In this document: in pieces, positions 41,445 to 51,292 of the stretch
Layout: each line of letters starts with the position of its first letter
How positions within the stretch are numbered: position 1 is the stretch's first letter
Assembly: GCA_964412555.1 (NCBI GenBank)
Contig: CAYPPG010000016.1
Location: 57,104-121,103 of the forward strand
Length of the DNA: 64,000 bases
From: CAYPPG01 sp964412555
GTDB taxonomy: Bacteria; Hinthialibacterota; Hinthialibacteria; Hinthialibacterales; Hinthialibacteraceae
Direction: 5' to 3'
Position numbers and translations under genes: made by a program
The notes under the pieces: model-generated
What the model saw: the letters and a program-made list of their open reading frames with translations, nothing else
Databases searched by the model: none
What the model was told of the DNA's origin: nothing

Positions 41445-44400
41445 ATGGCCACTATTTCAAAAGGTTCAATGGTCCAACTTGCAGCCGATCCCCAGCGCAT
41501 GGGGGCTGTCACTGACGTGATAGACGGCACTACCGAAAAACGCTATCAAGTTTTTATGGATAATCAGCTTCAGACTTTTTACGAATCCCAGTTAATCCTC
41601 AACGATCCAGAATTGGAAAACCAGCGTATTGTTTCTTTTGAAGAATTTCTTCTTTATCTCTCCTCTCTCCAAATACGTCATCCCAGTTGTTCAACCCTTT
41701 ATTCTCTAAATGCTGCTCGAATTGACTTTATTCCTTACCAGTTTCGTCCTGCGTTAAAATTTATTCGTTCTGAACGGCCGCGCATATTGATCGCCGATGG
41801 TGTCGGAGTCGGTAAAACGATCGAGGCTGGCCTGATTTTGAGAGAAATGCAAGCCCGTATGAATGTTCAATCTGTCCTGATTATCTGCCCCCGCCCGTTG
41901 ATTACGGAACGGAAATGGGAACTGGAGATGAAACGATTTGATGAAGATTTCACTCCGCTGGATGGCCCTTCGTTACGTTACTGCATAAGGGAAACAGAGA
42001 ATGACGGCATATGGCCGGCTAAATATAACAAAATCATTATACCTTATTCCTTAATGGATGAAGTATTAATTGGAGGAAAATCAGGATCACGTAATCGTAA
42101 GAGTAAAAAAGGACTTCTTGAACTCAAACCCCCACCTCGCTTTGACTTGGTTATCGTTGACGAAGCCCATCATATTCGCAATCCGGAAACCTATTCCCAT
42201 AAAGTGGTGAGTTTTTTCTGTGTGCACGCAGAAGCGGCTGTCTTCTTGACTGCGACTCCGATTCAATTGGGAAACGAAGACCTGTTCAATTTACTTCATA
42301 TACTTTGGCCCGATCTCATCCTGGATAAACAAAGTTTTCACAGTATGGCGGAACCGAATCCTTTCATCAATCAAGCCGTTTCGCAAGCCCGCGCCGGAAA
42401 TTCCGACTGGCAAATCCAAGCGGATGAAGCACTTCAACATGCATCGGAAACATCCTGGGGCAAAACAATCCTTAGCCGCAATCCGGAATTCATAACCTGT
42501 AGGGATTCTTTGAAAAATACGAATATATCGAGAGATCAACGAGTAGAAATCATTCGCAGACTGGAGGATTTGCACACTTTTGCAGGTATCATCAACCGCA
42601 CACGCCGCCGGGATATTGGAGAATTTACCATACGCAAACCGGAAACAATATCCGTGGACTTTACACCATCACAGCAACATGTGCATGACAAACTTATAGA
42701 AGTACAAGCACGAATTCTTGAAGCGCTTCATGGGAGTCAAAATGTCAACTTTATGTTGACTACTTTGAGACGGCAAGCAGCCAGTTGTATTTTTGGATTG
42801 GCGCCCTTTATTGAAGATATTTTGATGCGTAGAATCGATGAGTTGACATGGCTTTCCGTGGCCGATTCGGAGCAATTACCCGAAGATGATTTTCTTGATA
42901 GTCTGCGAAAAGAAATTGATGAAGTCGTTGAAGCAGCGAAACGTCTTCCATCCGATGATCCGAAATTGGAAAATTTGCGAAGGATTATCGAAGACAAACA
43001 GAATCTCCCAAATAACAAAATGATACTTTTTAGCACTTTCCGGCATACATTGGCTTATTTGTATCAAAAACTGACTGCAGATGGTTATCGAGTGGGATTG
43101 GTTCATGGTGGAACCCCATATGAAGAACGTACTGTAATTCGTACCCGTTTTGAAGCGCCAAGAGATCATCCCAACACTCTCGATATTCTGCTTTTCTCTG
43201 AGGTTGGATGTGAAGGACTCGATTATCAGTTTTGTGATTGCATGGTGAACTATGATATTCCCTGGAATCCCATGCGGATCGAACAACGCATTGGACGTAT
43301 TGATCGCGTGGGGCAACAAAGTGAAACCGTTGCCATTTACAATTTCATCACACCGGGAACGGTGGATGCGGAAATATATGAACGTTGTTTACAGAGGATC
43401 GGCGTCTTCAATGAATCAATAGGAGAATCTGAAGAAATACTAGGAGATATTAATAAGGAAATCCGTTCCATTGCGGAATGTCTTGAACTTACACCGGAGC
43501 AACGGCAGAAAAAGTTTGAACAATTGGCAGATAATGAAATACGCCTCATCCAGGAGAAGCGTCAATTGGAAGATAAAGAGGCTGAATTATTTGGAATTCG
43601 TTTGCCTAAAGAAATGATAGAAACTGAAGTGAAAAATGCTTCGAATAAATGGCTTACCCCTGAAGCAATACAATGCCTTGTTGCATGTTATCTTAGAGTA
43701 AGATGCGGAGATGAACGCGAATACCTACTCGGTGAAAAATCTCTCAAGACTTTACGGTTGTCAGAAGAATCGCGTAGCCGTTTATTAGCGGATTATGAAA
43801 ATATTGAAAAACAAATTTCACCCATGTTTCGCGAATGGGAATTATGGCTCAAGGGTGGAGATCAACATCTTCCTATAACGTTTGAAGCGGAATGTGCAAA
43901 GAGACACAAAGACGCGGCCTTCATCATGCCGGTACATCCATTGGCTATACAAGCGGCTCATCATTTCCAATCGGAAAAGCCGATCTTTACTACGATGACC
44001 GCATCCTGCAAAGAAATATCGCCGGGACGATATCCTTTTGCTATTTATGCTTGGGAATACATTGGCTTGCGAAACGATCTGGAAATACGATGTATCAGTA
44101 CGAATCATGAATTGATGGACGCATTTCCCCGTTTGCTGCTGAAAACTGATTCATGTGTGTATGCACCAACCAGAATGCCGGATGACGCAACTCAAAATGA
44201 GCTGGATACCATCCATCACCAAAAGTGGTTAGAAGCACGGCGAGAACACAGAGAACGCTCCGAGACTATTGCCCGCGCACGGCTTGAAAGTTTGACCACC
44301 AGCCACAACGCCCGCCTATCTTTGATTCAAGAACAATTATCCGCAGCGACCAATGAAAAAATTCGCCGCATGAAGCAATCCGAGATCAACAATGCTGAAG

Positions 44401-44507
44401 CGGATTATGAGCACCGTGTAAAGAAACTTCACAATGCTGGTGACAAAGCGGATATCATCGCTCAATCTATAGCGTTTGGAACGATTGAGATTTTGAAAGG
44501 GGTTTAG
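41445..44507 (+). CDS. SNF2/RapA-type helicase, first gene of candidate defence module
   Basis: A 1020-residue superfamily 2 ATPase. N-terminal small beta-like domain (1-60: KGSMVQLAADPQRMGAVTDV, a RapA-like start). Motif I is ADGVGVGKTIEAGLIL (117-132), motif II DEAH (239-242), motif III FLTATPIQ (268-275). The second RecA lobe (about 535-690) has ILFSTFRH, GLVHGGTPYEER, LLFSEVGCEGLDYQ and motif VI RIEQRIGRIDRVGQQ. The remaining 330 residues are helical and charged, with no known nuclease motif visible. SNF2 ATPases of this type move along duplex DNA and recur in phage-defence loci such as DISARM and Dpd. The next gene starts 2 bp after the stop. Specific system not recognised. Confidence 0.88.
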   Translation: MATISKGSMVQLAADPQRMGAVTDVIDGTTEKRYQVFMDNQLQTFYESQLILNDPELENQRIVSFEEFLLYLSSLQIRHPSCSTLYSLNAARIDFIPYQFRPALKFIRSERPRILIADGVGVGKTIEAGLILREMQARMNVQSVLIICPRPLITERKWELEMKRFDEDFTPLDGPSLRYCIRETENDGIWPAKYNKIIIPYSLMDEVLIGGKSGSRNRKSKKGLLELKPPPRFDLVIVDEAHHIRNPETYSHKVVSFFCVHAEAAVFLTATPIQLGNEDLFNLLHILWPDLILDKQSFHSMAEPNPFINQAVSQARAGNSDWQIQADEALQHASETSWGKTILSRNPEFITCRDSLKNTNISRDQRVEIIRRLEDLHTFAGIINRTRRRDIGEFTIRKPETISVDFTPSQQHVHDKLIEVQARILEALHGSQNVNFMLTTLRRQAASCIFGLAPFIEDILMRRIDELTWLSVADSEQLPEDDFLDSLRKEIDEVVEAAKRLPSDDPKLENLRRIIEDKQNLPNNKMILFSTFRHTLAYLYQKLTADGYRVGLVHGGTPYEERTVIRTRFEAPRDHPNTLDILLFSEVGCEGLDYQFCDCMVNYDIPWNPMRIEQRIGRIDRVGQQSETVAIYNFITPGTVDAEIYERCLQRIGVFNESIGESEEILGDINKEIRSIAECLELTPEQRQKKFEQLADNEIRLIQEKRQLEDKEAELFGIRLPKEMIETEVKNASNKWLTPEAIQCLVACYLRVRCGDEREYLLGEKSLKTLRLSEESRSRLLADYENIEKQISPMFREWELWLKGGDQHLPITFEAECAKRHKDAAFIMPVHPLAIQAAHHFQSEKPIFTTMTASCKEISPGRYPFAIYAWEYIGLRNDLEIRCISTNHELMDAFPRLLLKTDSCVYAPTRMPDDATQNELDTIHHQKWLEARREHRERSETIARARLESLTTSHNARLSLIQEQLSAATNEKIRRMKQSEINNAEADYEHRVKKLHNAGDKADIIAQSIAFGTIEILKGV

Positions 44508-44509
44508 AA

Positions 44510-47500
44510 ATGTTTAGTGATTTCCAACAACTTATTGACAATCGTAAGAAATGGGTTGAAACAAACAGAGAAAACGGATTTGAAGAAGGCATTAAACGTC
44601 TCTTAACAGGCTTGTATCCTTATGATGCACATTTCATTTATGAACTTTTGCAGAACGCGGAGGATGCAAAAGCAACAGAAGTGCAATTTATCGTGAACGG
44701 TGATGGTGTTGAATTCAGGCATAATGGAAGCAAGTTATTTTCTATGGATGATGTGGTATCTATCACGAGTTTGGGCAATAGCAACAAGAAAGACGATCCT
44801 ACGAATATCGGCAAATTTGGCGTTGGATTCAAGGCTGTTTTTGCGTATACATCAACACCTGAAATTCAATCCGGGGATTTTCATTTCAGAATTCTAGATT
44901 TGGTAGTACCTGATATGAACAGACTCTCACAAAAATCTTTGGGAGATAAAATTACTCGATTTTGGTTACCTTTTGACAATCCTCAGAAATCACCTGCTAA
45001 AGCCTATGAGGAAGTGGAAAATAATCTACGATGTTTGGATGAAAACACACTTTTGTTTCTGTGCAATATTCGAAAAATCGAATACTTCTTGCCTGATTCT
45101 TCGTATGGGTATTTGGAACGAATCGAACAACAAGGAAACCGAATCGGAATATGTGTTAAAGAACCGGAAGATAGCGATGCCCCTCCACCATATTTTTATC
45201 TTCGATTTGAAAAAATGGTCAAAGTGAAAGATGAGGAAGAAGAGGAGAAAAATAAACTCAAGTCCTGCAGAATTGCTGTTGCTTTCTTTATGGAAGCGAA
45301 AACACAAGAGGATTCGATGAAAACGGGTAAGAAAAAAAATGTACAATGGGAAATCAAACCTTTGGATCATGGGCAAGTATCCATTTATTTTCCCGCTGAA
45401 AAAGAAACATCAAACCTGCGTTTTCATATCCATGCTCCCTTCGCATCAACCGTTGCCCGGGATAGTGTACGTGACTGTCCAGCCAATAACGAATTGCGTG
45501 ATCATGTAGCAGATTTGATCGTTGAATCCATGACAAAAATACGTGATCAGGGATTATTGACTGTAGGTTTTCTGGCAACTCTTCCTAATCCCAAGGACAA
45601 TTTACCCCCATTTTACATACCGATCCAGACAAGGCTAATTGAAGCTTTCAATACACAAAAGTTGACCCCGATGAAAAGAGGAGGACATGCCGCGGCGTCT
45701 AAAATCTTCAGATCAACGGCAATCTCTAACCTTATAGACGATGATGATCTAATCGCTTTTTTAGAAGATGGTTACAGTCCACCCTTGTGGGCAGCCAACC
45801 CTAAACAATTGAATCAACGGGAAGACAATTTTCTTCTCAGTTTAGATATCCAAAAATGGACTACCGACGAATTTGTGAAAAAAATGTTGTCTCCTACTAA
45901 GCAAATGAAAAAATGGTTATCTGGGAAGTCGGAGGAGTGGCACCAAGAATTATATGCTTTTCTAGAAATATATTTAGCAAGCGATAAATCAATAACGTAT
46001 CGCAAGAATCGTCTAGCGCAACTTTCTATTGTCCGTCTTTGTAATGGGAAATACAGTATGGGAAAGAATTGTTATTTCCCCAGTGACGGTGCAGAGAATA
46101 ATAAATTTTTGAAATGTGTAGCCAAAGGAGTATATTCTTCAGGCAAGAACGAAAATCAACAAAAAAAAGCCAAAAAATTTCTTGTAGATATTGGCGTAAG
46201 CGATATCCGTGAAGCGGATCAAATTGAAGCGATTTTGAAGCAACGATACCTAAAAGAGACTTTCACTCTTAATCAGAATCTCTATTTTAAAGACATGAAA
46301 CGCTTTATCGCATTTGTTGATAATGATAATGGAAAAGCTGATCTTTTTTCCGACTATTTTCTTTTCCAAAGTATTGATGGCAAATGGTGCAAACCCAATC
46401 AAATATTTTTGGACGTTCCTTTTTATGAAACTGGATTAAGTGTGTATTACGATGAATTAAAAGATGAGACGAAATGTATGGCCTTATCCAATATTTATGG
46501 AAAGATTAATATTACAGCAAAAGAAATTGGGGACTTTGCGATGTCAGTCGGAGCAAAGACTCAACTTGAAATCAACGAGACTACAATCAAACCTGAAAAT
46601 CCTCAATATAATGATATAATTGGGATTTCTGAAGAAAACAATTCAAGTCCCTTAATCGATCAAGATTATGTGATTCCTGCATTGCATGTATTGCTTGATA
46701 AGCCTTCCCTTAATAAATCGAAGTTGATATGGAGAACAATGAATTCAATGCCTAATGATAAATTAAAAGCACAATTTTGTTGGAATAATGCAAGTCCTCC
46801 ACAATGCGTTGCTTCTCAACTTGTACATGATCTAAGAAAAGCAAAGTGGATACCGCAGAAAAACATGGATTCTATCTCATTCGTTCAACCTTGTGATGCA
46901 AAAGTCGATTTTTTGCCAGAAGGTTTTTCGTACACAACAGGAATTGAATGGCTTGAAGCAATCGAATTTGGTACAACTGTAAAGAATCATGTCGAAAAAT
47001 ATAGTACATACAATGAAGTCGCAAAAGAGTATGGTTTCAATTCTGCTGATGAAATGAAAAAGAGTGCTGAATTTATTCAAAAACTAAAAAAAGAAGGCAT
47101 GACTTTTGAAGATGCTGAATTAAAACTTTTTCCAAAAAATGACAGACAAAATAAACAATTTCCTAGTTCCGATATACCTGATCCTGAAAGACGCAAGAGA
47201 AAAATTGAAGAACAGATAACCGATGCGCCATTACGGCAATACGAAAAGAAAGAGAGGTCAGTTAGAGTTAGCCGTGATCCCGCTAAGCAGGATGTTGATG
47301 CCTATATGCGTGATTGGTACACAAATGATGATGGCCTTATGATCTGTCAAATATGCAAAGACGTAATGCCATTCAAAAATCGAAAAGGCTTGTATTATTA
47401 TGAAAAAGTGGAGGCGTTTAAACTTGAAATAGAATGCGAAGCCAACAACATTGCACTCTGCCCGGTCTGCGCTGCCAAATACAAAGAATTTATCATTCGT

Positions 47501-47686
47501 GATTCAAATAACGCACGTGAAAATTTGAAAAAATTGCTACTTAATTCAGAAACATCAGAAATTGGTATTTCCCTTGGAGAGGAATCATCAACCATCCGGT
47601 TTGTCGAGAAGCACTGGTTTGATTTGAAGACGGTGCTTGAATCTTCCAATAGTGACCAAGATTCTTGTTCTTTTGAAGGTTCGTAA
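44510..47686 (+). CDS. Sacsin-like GHKL ATPase with C-terminal zinc motif
   Basis: A 1058-residue protein. The N-terminus is an HSP90-like (GHKL) ATPase of the sacsin type: helix with ELLQNAEDAKATEVQF (45-60; N and DA of the Bergerat fold), FRHNGSKLFSMDDV (69-82) and the lid IGKFGVGFKAVFAYT (100-114). A long middle region without known motifs follows. Near the C-terminus is a four-Cys set, CQIC (946-949) and CPVC (984-987), separated by KGLYYYEKVEAF, which looks like a treble-clef zinc site near HNH-like folds but without clear catalytic residues. AT-rich relative to neighbours. Its coupling to a SNF2 helicase suggests a two-protein complex acting on DNA. Confidence 0.85.
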   Translation: MFSDFQQLIDNRKKWVETNRENGFEEGIKRLLTGLYPYDAHFIYELLQNAEDAKATEVQFIVNGDGVEFRHNGSKLFSMDDVVSITSLGNSNKKDDPTNIGKFGVGFKAVFAYTSTPEIQSGDFHFRILDLVVPDMNRLSQKSLGDKITRFWLPFDNPQKSPAKAYEEVENNLRCLDENTLLFLCNIRKIEYFLPDSSYGYLERIEQQGNRIGICVKEPEDSDAPPPYFYLRFEKMVKVKDEEEEEKNKLKSCRIAVAFFMEAKTQEDSMKTGKKKNVQWEIKPLDHGQVSIYFPAEKETSNLRFHIHAPFASTVARDSVRDCPANNELRDHVADLIVESMTKIRDQGLLTVGFLATLPNPKDNLPPFYIPIQTRLIEAFNTQKLTPMKRGGHAAASKIFRSTAISNLIDDDDLIAFLEDGYSPPLWAANPKQLNQREDNFLLSLDIQKWTTDEFVKKMLSPTKQMKKWLSGKSEEWHQELYAFLEIYLASDKSITYRKNRLAQLSIVRLCNGKYSMGKNCYFPSDGAENNKFLKCVAKGVYSSGKNENQQKKAKKFLVDIGVSDIREADQIEAILKQRYLKETFTLNQNLYFKDMKRFIAFVDNDNGKADLFSDYFLFQSIDGKWCKPNQIFLDVPFYETGLSVYYDELKDETKCMALSNIYGKINITAKEIGDFAMSVGAKTQLEINETTIKPENPQYNDIIGISEENNSSPLIDQDYVIPALHVLLDKPSLNKSKLIWRTMNSMPNDKLKAQFCWNNASPPQCVASQLVHDLRKAKWIPQKNMDSISFVQPCDAKVDFLPEGFSYTTGIEWLEAIEFGTTVKNHVEKYSTYNEVAKEYGFNSADEMKKSAEFIQKLKKEGMTFEDAELKLFPKNDRQNKQFPSSDIPDPERRKRKIEEQITDAPLRQYEKKERSVRVSRDPAKQDVDAYMRDWYTNDDGLMICQICKDVMPFKNRKGLYYYEKVEAFKLEIECEANNIALCPVCAAKYKEFIIRDSNNARENLKKLLLNSETSEIGISLGEESSTIRFVEKHWFDLKTVLESSNSDQDSCSFEGS

Positions 47687-48202
47687 CTACAACGAATTCA
47701 TGAACCTTCACGAACGTTGTAACACTATTAGGGGCGCGATACACTGTAGGAGCGGTACAGAAACTGAGGGCGTTTCCCGAACCCCCCCTACGATGTGGTC
47801 AGCGTCTGATGTCATGTCCATATCAACACCGGCGTGGATGGTGTACCATTGGCCTATACTTTTTAAGGTGGGCATTATCGACATGAAAGCGATCATCCCA
47901 TTTTTTTTCTGGTGTTTGTCTACGCCGCACTAGTCTGACCCACGTTGGTAACGACTCATCCACGGGTGAAGGAAAAAGGCGGACGCGCCACCCACCGAAA
48001 TATTCTACCGCCGCGCCCTTTCGAATCTTGAAAAATCCGCATAACTCCTCCTATACGCTTTTCATTTTGAGATATAATATTGTTTTACCGCAAGAAGATC
48101 AGGGGTTACGGTAATCTTCAAAATCCTTGACTCCCCTTTAGGGCAAGGTATCATTTATGAGCCGGTTCGAGAAAAAATCAAACCGGGTAGAAGGAGAAAG
48201 TT
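47687..48202. other. Intergenic region before tatA
   Basis: The 516-bp gap contains a degenerate GTAGGAGCGG...CCCCCCTAC palindromic repeat (about 47743-47795) and no gene I can support. Short frames here lack ribosome-binding sites. An AGAAGGAGAAAG site just precedes the tatA start. Confidence 0.6.
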
Positions 48203-48436
48203 ATGTTTCCAGCGAATATCGGTTTACCAGAGATGTTGATCATCATTTTTTTGATTCTCATGGTTTTCGGCGCCAAACGATTGCCGGAAGTCGGAAAATC
48301 CTTGGGAATGGGAATTCGCGAGTTCAAGAAATCACTTACCTCGGCAACTATAGATGAGGAGGAAGAAGAAAAAGCGGAATCCAAAGAATCACCCAAAATC
48401 GACAAACCGAACGAGTCCTCTTCAGGGACGAACTGA
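48203..48436 (+). CDS. tatA: Twin-arginine translocase subunit TatA/E
   Basis: A 77-residue protein with one transmembrane helix (about 9-22, LPEMLIIIFLILMVF), the conserved F-G hinge in VFGAKRLPEVGKSLG, an amphipathic helix with MGIREFKKSL, and an acidic tail. It multimerises in the inner membrane to form the pore used for folded proteins with RR signals. No tatB or tatC gene is adjacent. A strong AGAAGGAG site supports the start. Confidence 0.93.
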   Translation: MFPANIGLPEMLIIIFLILMVFGAKRLPEVGKSLGMGIREFKKSLTSATIDEEEEEKAESKESPKIDKPNESSSGTN

Positions 48437-48514
48437 ATGTTGGATGTGAGAATGCTGTTTGGTCTTATGTGAGAAAAACAGATCGAATGAAATCGAAATG
48501 AGTAAGGATCGCCG

Positions 48515-49126
48515 ATGAAGATACAAAAAGATTTCGTCGATGATATTACGGTTCTCACTCTGACCGGAGAATTGGATTCGAGGGGAAATCAGCTCCTAGA
48601 CAAGGAACTGAAGGAACTGACCCGCGAGGGGCGGTATAAGATCATACTCGATATCGCCGCGATTCGTTTTTTAGGCAGCCAAACACTCAGCCTACTGCTG
48701 GCCAATTTGAAAGAAGTGAGGGCCGGCGGAGGAAACATCAAAATTTTAAATGCTCAACGGGCCGTTCTTCAATACTTGAAATCAAATCGCATTATCGAAT
48801 TATTCGAGTTTTTTGTATCCCGAGCGGAAGCCATCAACTCTTATCTGAAAACGGAGCGAACTTCTTCGGAGTCTACTTCCTCCCGCCAGCCCCCCTTGAA
48901 TGCTTCCAATATCGTAGAAAAAACCGCCTCCGAAACCATCACACCTACGATTCAACCGTCGGAAGACGCAGCGAACCGTTTTGAAACCGGTGAAATTTTA
49001 TACGCCAATAGCTGTATGTTGGCTACCTTGATAAAGTTATTGGAAACCAAAGGTGTTTTAACTGCCGCTGAAGCGAGCGAGCTTATGAATTATGAAAGTC
49101 TTTCATTGAAAGGGGTTGCCGAATGA
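48515..49126 (+). CDS. STAS-domain protein with C-terminal extension
   Basis: A 203-residue protein. Residues 1-108 are a STAS domain of the anti-anti-sigma type: VLTLTGELDSRGNQLLDKEL, KIILDIAAIRFLGSQTLSLLL (phospho-acceptor loop with Ser) and GGNIKILNAQRAVLQYLK. After a Ser/Thr-rich linker (110-150), a short helical region (about 155-203) has LYANSCMLATLIKLLETKGVLTAAEASELM, which resembles the end of a helix-turn-helix or dimerisation segment found in a few STAS relatives. It overlaps the next STAS gene by 4 bp, so the pair is co-translated. Confidence 0.8.
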   Translation: MKIQKDFVDDITVLTLTGELDSRGNQLLDKELKELTREGRYKIILDIAAIRFLGSQTLSLLLANLKEVRAGGGNIKILNAQRAVLQYLKSNRIIELFEFFVSRAEAINSYLKTERTSSESTSSRQPPLNASNIVEKTASETITPTIQPSEDAANRFETGEILYANSCMLATLIKLLETKGVLTAAEASELMNYESLSLKGVAE

Positions 49127-49458
49127 TACCGCTGCAACGAGATGATCATGGGGATGTTACCATTCTTCGCATTCAAGGGGAATTGGATTTTGAAAATACT
49201 GTCTGGCTTCGCGGAGAACTTCACGATCTACTGAAGCATGATCGGATTCAGATCATTTTGGATTTGTCTGAAGTGGATATTATTTCCTCTTATACGGTCG
49301 GCGTCTTCGTCGCGTTCGCACGGGATTTACGGGATCGCGGAGGAGACCTCAAATTTTTGAACCTTCAAAAACGCGTTCAACAAACGTTCGAGGCGACGAG
49401 AATCAATCATATTTTACAAGTATTTGAAAACGAAGAAAACGCGATTCAATCCTTTTAG
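49123..49458 (+). CDS. STAS-domain anti-anti-sigma-like protein
   Basis: A 111-residue single STAS domain: DVTILRIQGELDFENTVWLR, IILDLSEVDIISSYTVGVFVAFA with the two Ser residues where a kinase would act, and GGDLKFLNLQKRVQQTFEAT. It starts within the stop of the preceding STAS gene (ATGA). These are usually partner-switching regulators that sequester anti-sigma factors. Neither an anti-sigma kinase nor a PP2C phosphatase is in the window. Confidence 0.83.
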   Translation: MIPLQRDDHGDVTILRIQGELDFENTVWLRGELHDLLKHDRIQIILDLSEVDIISSYTVGVFVAFARDLRDRGGDLKFLNLQKRVQQTFEATRINHILQVFENEENAIQSF

Positions 49459-49480
49459 CAATAGACGCGGAGTCTCTTTT

Positions 49481-50233
49481 TCACCGGGCCAGCCACCGAA
49501 TCGCAGCCTCATAATGGGCGAATGTGCGTTCTTTTTGCTTGAATTCTTTTGTATGAACGATTCGTTTCCCATTTCGATATTGGCATGATGTCACAATGTG
49601 GAGCAATTCGTGATACATAATGTAATCCAATACATAAAAAGGAACACATTTACGATCCAACCACCGGCTGATCACAATCAAATTCAAATGCGAATCATGA
49701 TATCCGAGTAACCGTTTGCTGCTTCGAGGGCTCCAGGAAAGTGTGGGTTTCACCTGGATCTCGGGTAGATATAATGGCTGAATCCTATTATATGAATCCT
49801 CCAAGTCATAGACTTTCCCCTGGCTGCCAATAAGTACCTTTTTGGCCCGTTTGAGTCGAGTTTCCGCATGTTTAGCCTCGATCTCCGGTTGTTGGATATA
49901 GTCACGGTATATCTGTAAATGTTCTTCGGCTGGTTTTTTTCTTGCTGTCCGTGCCAGTAAGACATGAATTAACGCTGTAAGCACCTTTTCCGGGGCATCC
50001 ATCAAAATGTCACTGATCCGAATCCATGTCGTTTTGTTTTCGATTCGAATCGTGCTCTTTAAGCCGACGTAGGGATAAAAGGAAGCGACACAACGCGTAT
50101 AGCGTGTAAAACGATACATTTGACAGCAACTGTCGGCCACACGGCGAAGACGTTCTTCCGCATTCTCGAACTCGGGAAGATCCCAAAGATAATAACTGTA
50201 CACATTTTCGCTGACTTCGGATTTCCGTTTCAT
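49481..50233 (-). CDS. SprT/YgjP-like zinc metallopeptidase
   Basis: A 250-residue cytosolic protein. The C-terminal motif YIMYHELLHIVTSCQ (HExxH at about 208-212), with IVHTKEFKQKERTF 15 residues on, gives the third His ligand and matches SprT, WLM and YgjP-type proteases that process proteins bound to DNA. The N-terminal 150 residues are basic and helical, with a charged linker QIYRDYIQQPEIEAKHAETR. I chose ATG 50233 (MKRKSEV) over the longer open frame. It is convergent with the STAS pair. Confidence 0.78.
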   Translation of the reverse strand: MKRKSEVSENVYSYYLWDLPEFENAEERLRRVADSCCQMYRFTRYTRCVASFYPYVGLKSTIRIENKTTWIRISDILMDAPEKVLTALIHVLLARTARKKPAEEHLQIYRDYIQQPEIEAKHAETRLKRAKKVLIGSQGKVYDLEDSYNRIQPLYLPEIQVKPTLSWSPRSSKRLLGYHDSHLNLIVISRWLDRKCVPFYVLDYIMYHELLHIVTSCQYRNGKRIVHTKEFKQKERTFAHYEAAIRWLAR

Positions 50234-50351
50234 CACCCGCAATGGCACCACATGAAATATACACCTATTACAAGTGTAACTATATCTCAATTGAAATGAA
50301 ATTCCATGTTATCATATTGTTTTACTCTCAATGTCCCAGGAGAATAACTGA

Positions 50352-51278
50352 ATGAGTCCGATTGAAGTACAACCTGCAAAATTGACGTTTGCAGGAATTC
50401 CCGATGAGACGGCTTTGTATGCAAGCAGCCGCTATGTGATCATTCCTGCGGGTTATGATCGAACCACTTCTTACGGGAGTGGAGCGCGGCGGGGACCCCA
50501 GGCGATCTTGGACGCATCCATGCAAGTCGAACTGTTCGATGAAGAACTCGAACGAAACACATTTGAAGATGGCATTTTTTTGAGCGCTCCCCTTGAGTCT
50601 CCGGCACAGGGGCCGCAAAGTATCGTTCACTCTGTGCATCGAGTGGCATCGCAGGTTTTACTGGATGGGAAAATCCCTGTTGTTCTGGGAGGAGAACATA
50701 CGGTTTCGCTGGGAAGCATACAAGCTTGCAAAGAACGATGCGGTGAGTTGACCGTTGTCCAAATCGACGCTCACGCTGATCTTCGTGATGAGTATGAAGG
50801 AACTCCCTACAGTCATGCTTGTGTGATGCGCCGGGCGTCTGAAATGGGATGTCATCTTATCCAATTGGGAATCCGGAGCCTCTCGCAAGAGGAAATGACA
50901 TGGCTTCGTCAGCATCCGGACCACTCTAAACTTATTTATGCACGGGACCTTGCCGGGAAAATCGAGGCGGATCGTCTCCAAGAACTTTTCGAGCGTATCC
51001 GGGAGCCAGTGTATTTGACGATCGACCTGGACGGTCTCGATCCATCCATCATGCCGGCGACGGGAACTCCGGAACCGGGAGGTTTTTCGTGGTATGAAAC
51101 GCTCCAGCTCTTGCGTGTATTGACACGTCTGACTACCATCATCGGGTTTGATATTGTTGAATTGGCTCCGCTGGCGGGTATCCATGCTCCGGATTTTCTA
51201 GCGGCTCGTTTGCTGTATCGGTTAATGGGGTATATCTCCACGCCGGGGGACCATCGGTCTCCTCATTCCGCCGTCTAA
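50352..51278 (+). CDS. speB: Agmatinase
   Basis: A 308-residue ureohydrolase that converts agmatine to putrescine and urea with two Mn2+ ions. All metal ligands are seen: GGEHTVSLG near 114-122, QIDAHADLRDEY near 137-148, S-H-A-C near 155 and TIDLDGLDPSIMPATGTPEPGG near 219-240. It is followed at once by the pyruvoyl arginine decarboxylase gene, which supplies agmatine, so the pair makes a complete arginine-to-putrescine route. Confidence 0.93.
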   Translation: MSPIEVQPAKLTFAGIPDETALYASSRYVIIPAGYDRTTSYGSGARRGPQAILDASMQVELFDEELERNTFEDGIFLSAPLESPAQGPQSIVHSVHRVASQVLLDGKIPVVLGGEHTVSLGSIQACKERCGELTVVQIDAHADLRDEYEGTPYSHACVMRRASEMGCHLIQLGIRSLSQEEMTWLRQHPDHSKLIYARDLAGKIEADRLQELFERIREPVYLTIDLDGLDPSIMPATGTPEPGGFSWYETLQLLRVLTRLTTIIGFDIVELAPLAGIHAPDFLAARLLYRLMGYISTPGDHRSPHSAV

Positions 51279-51292
51279 TGGAGGATAGAAAT

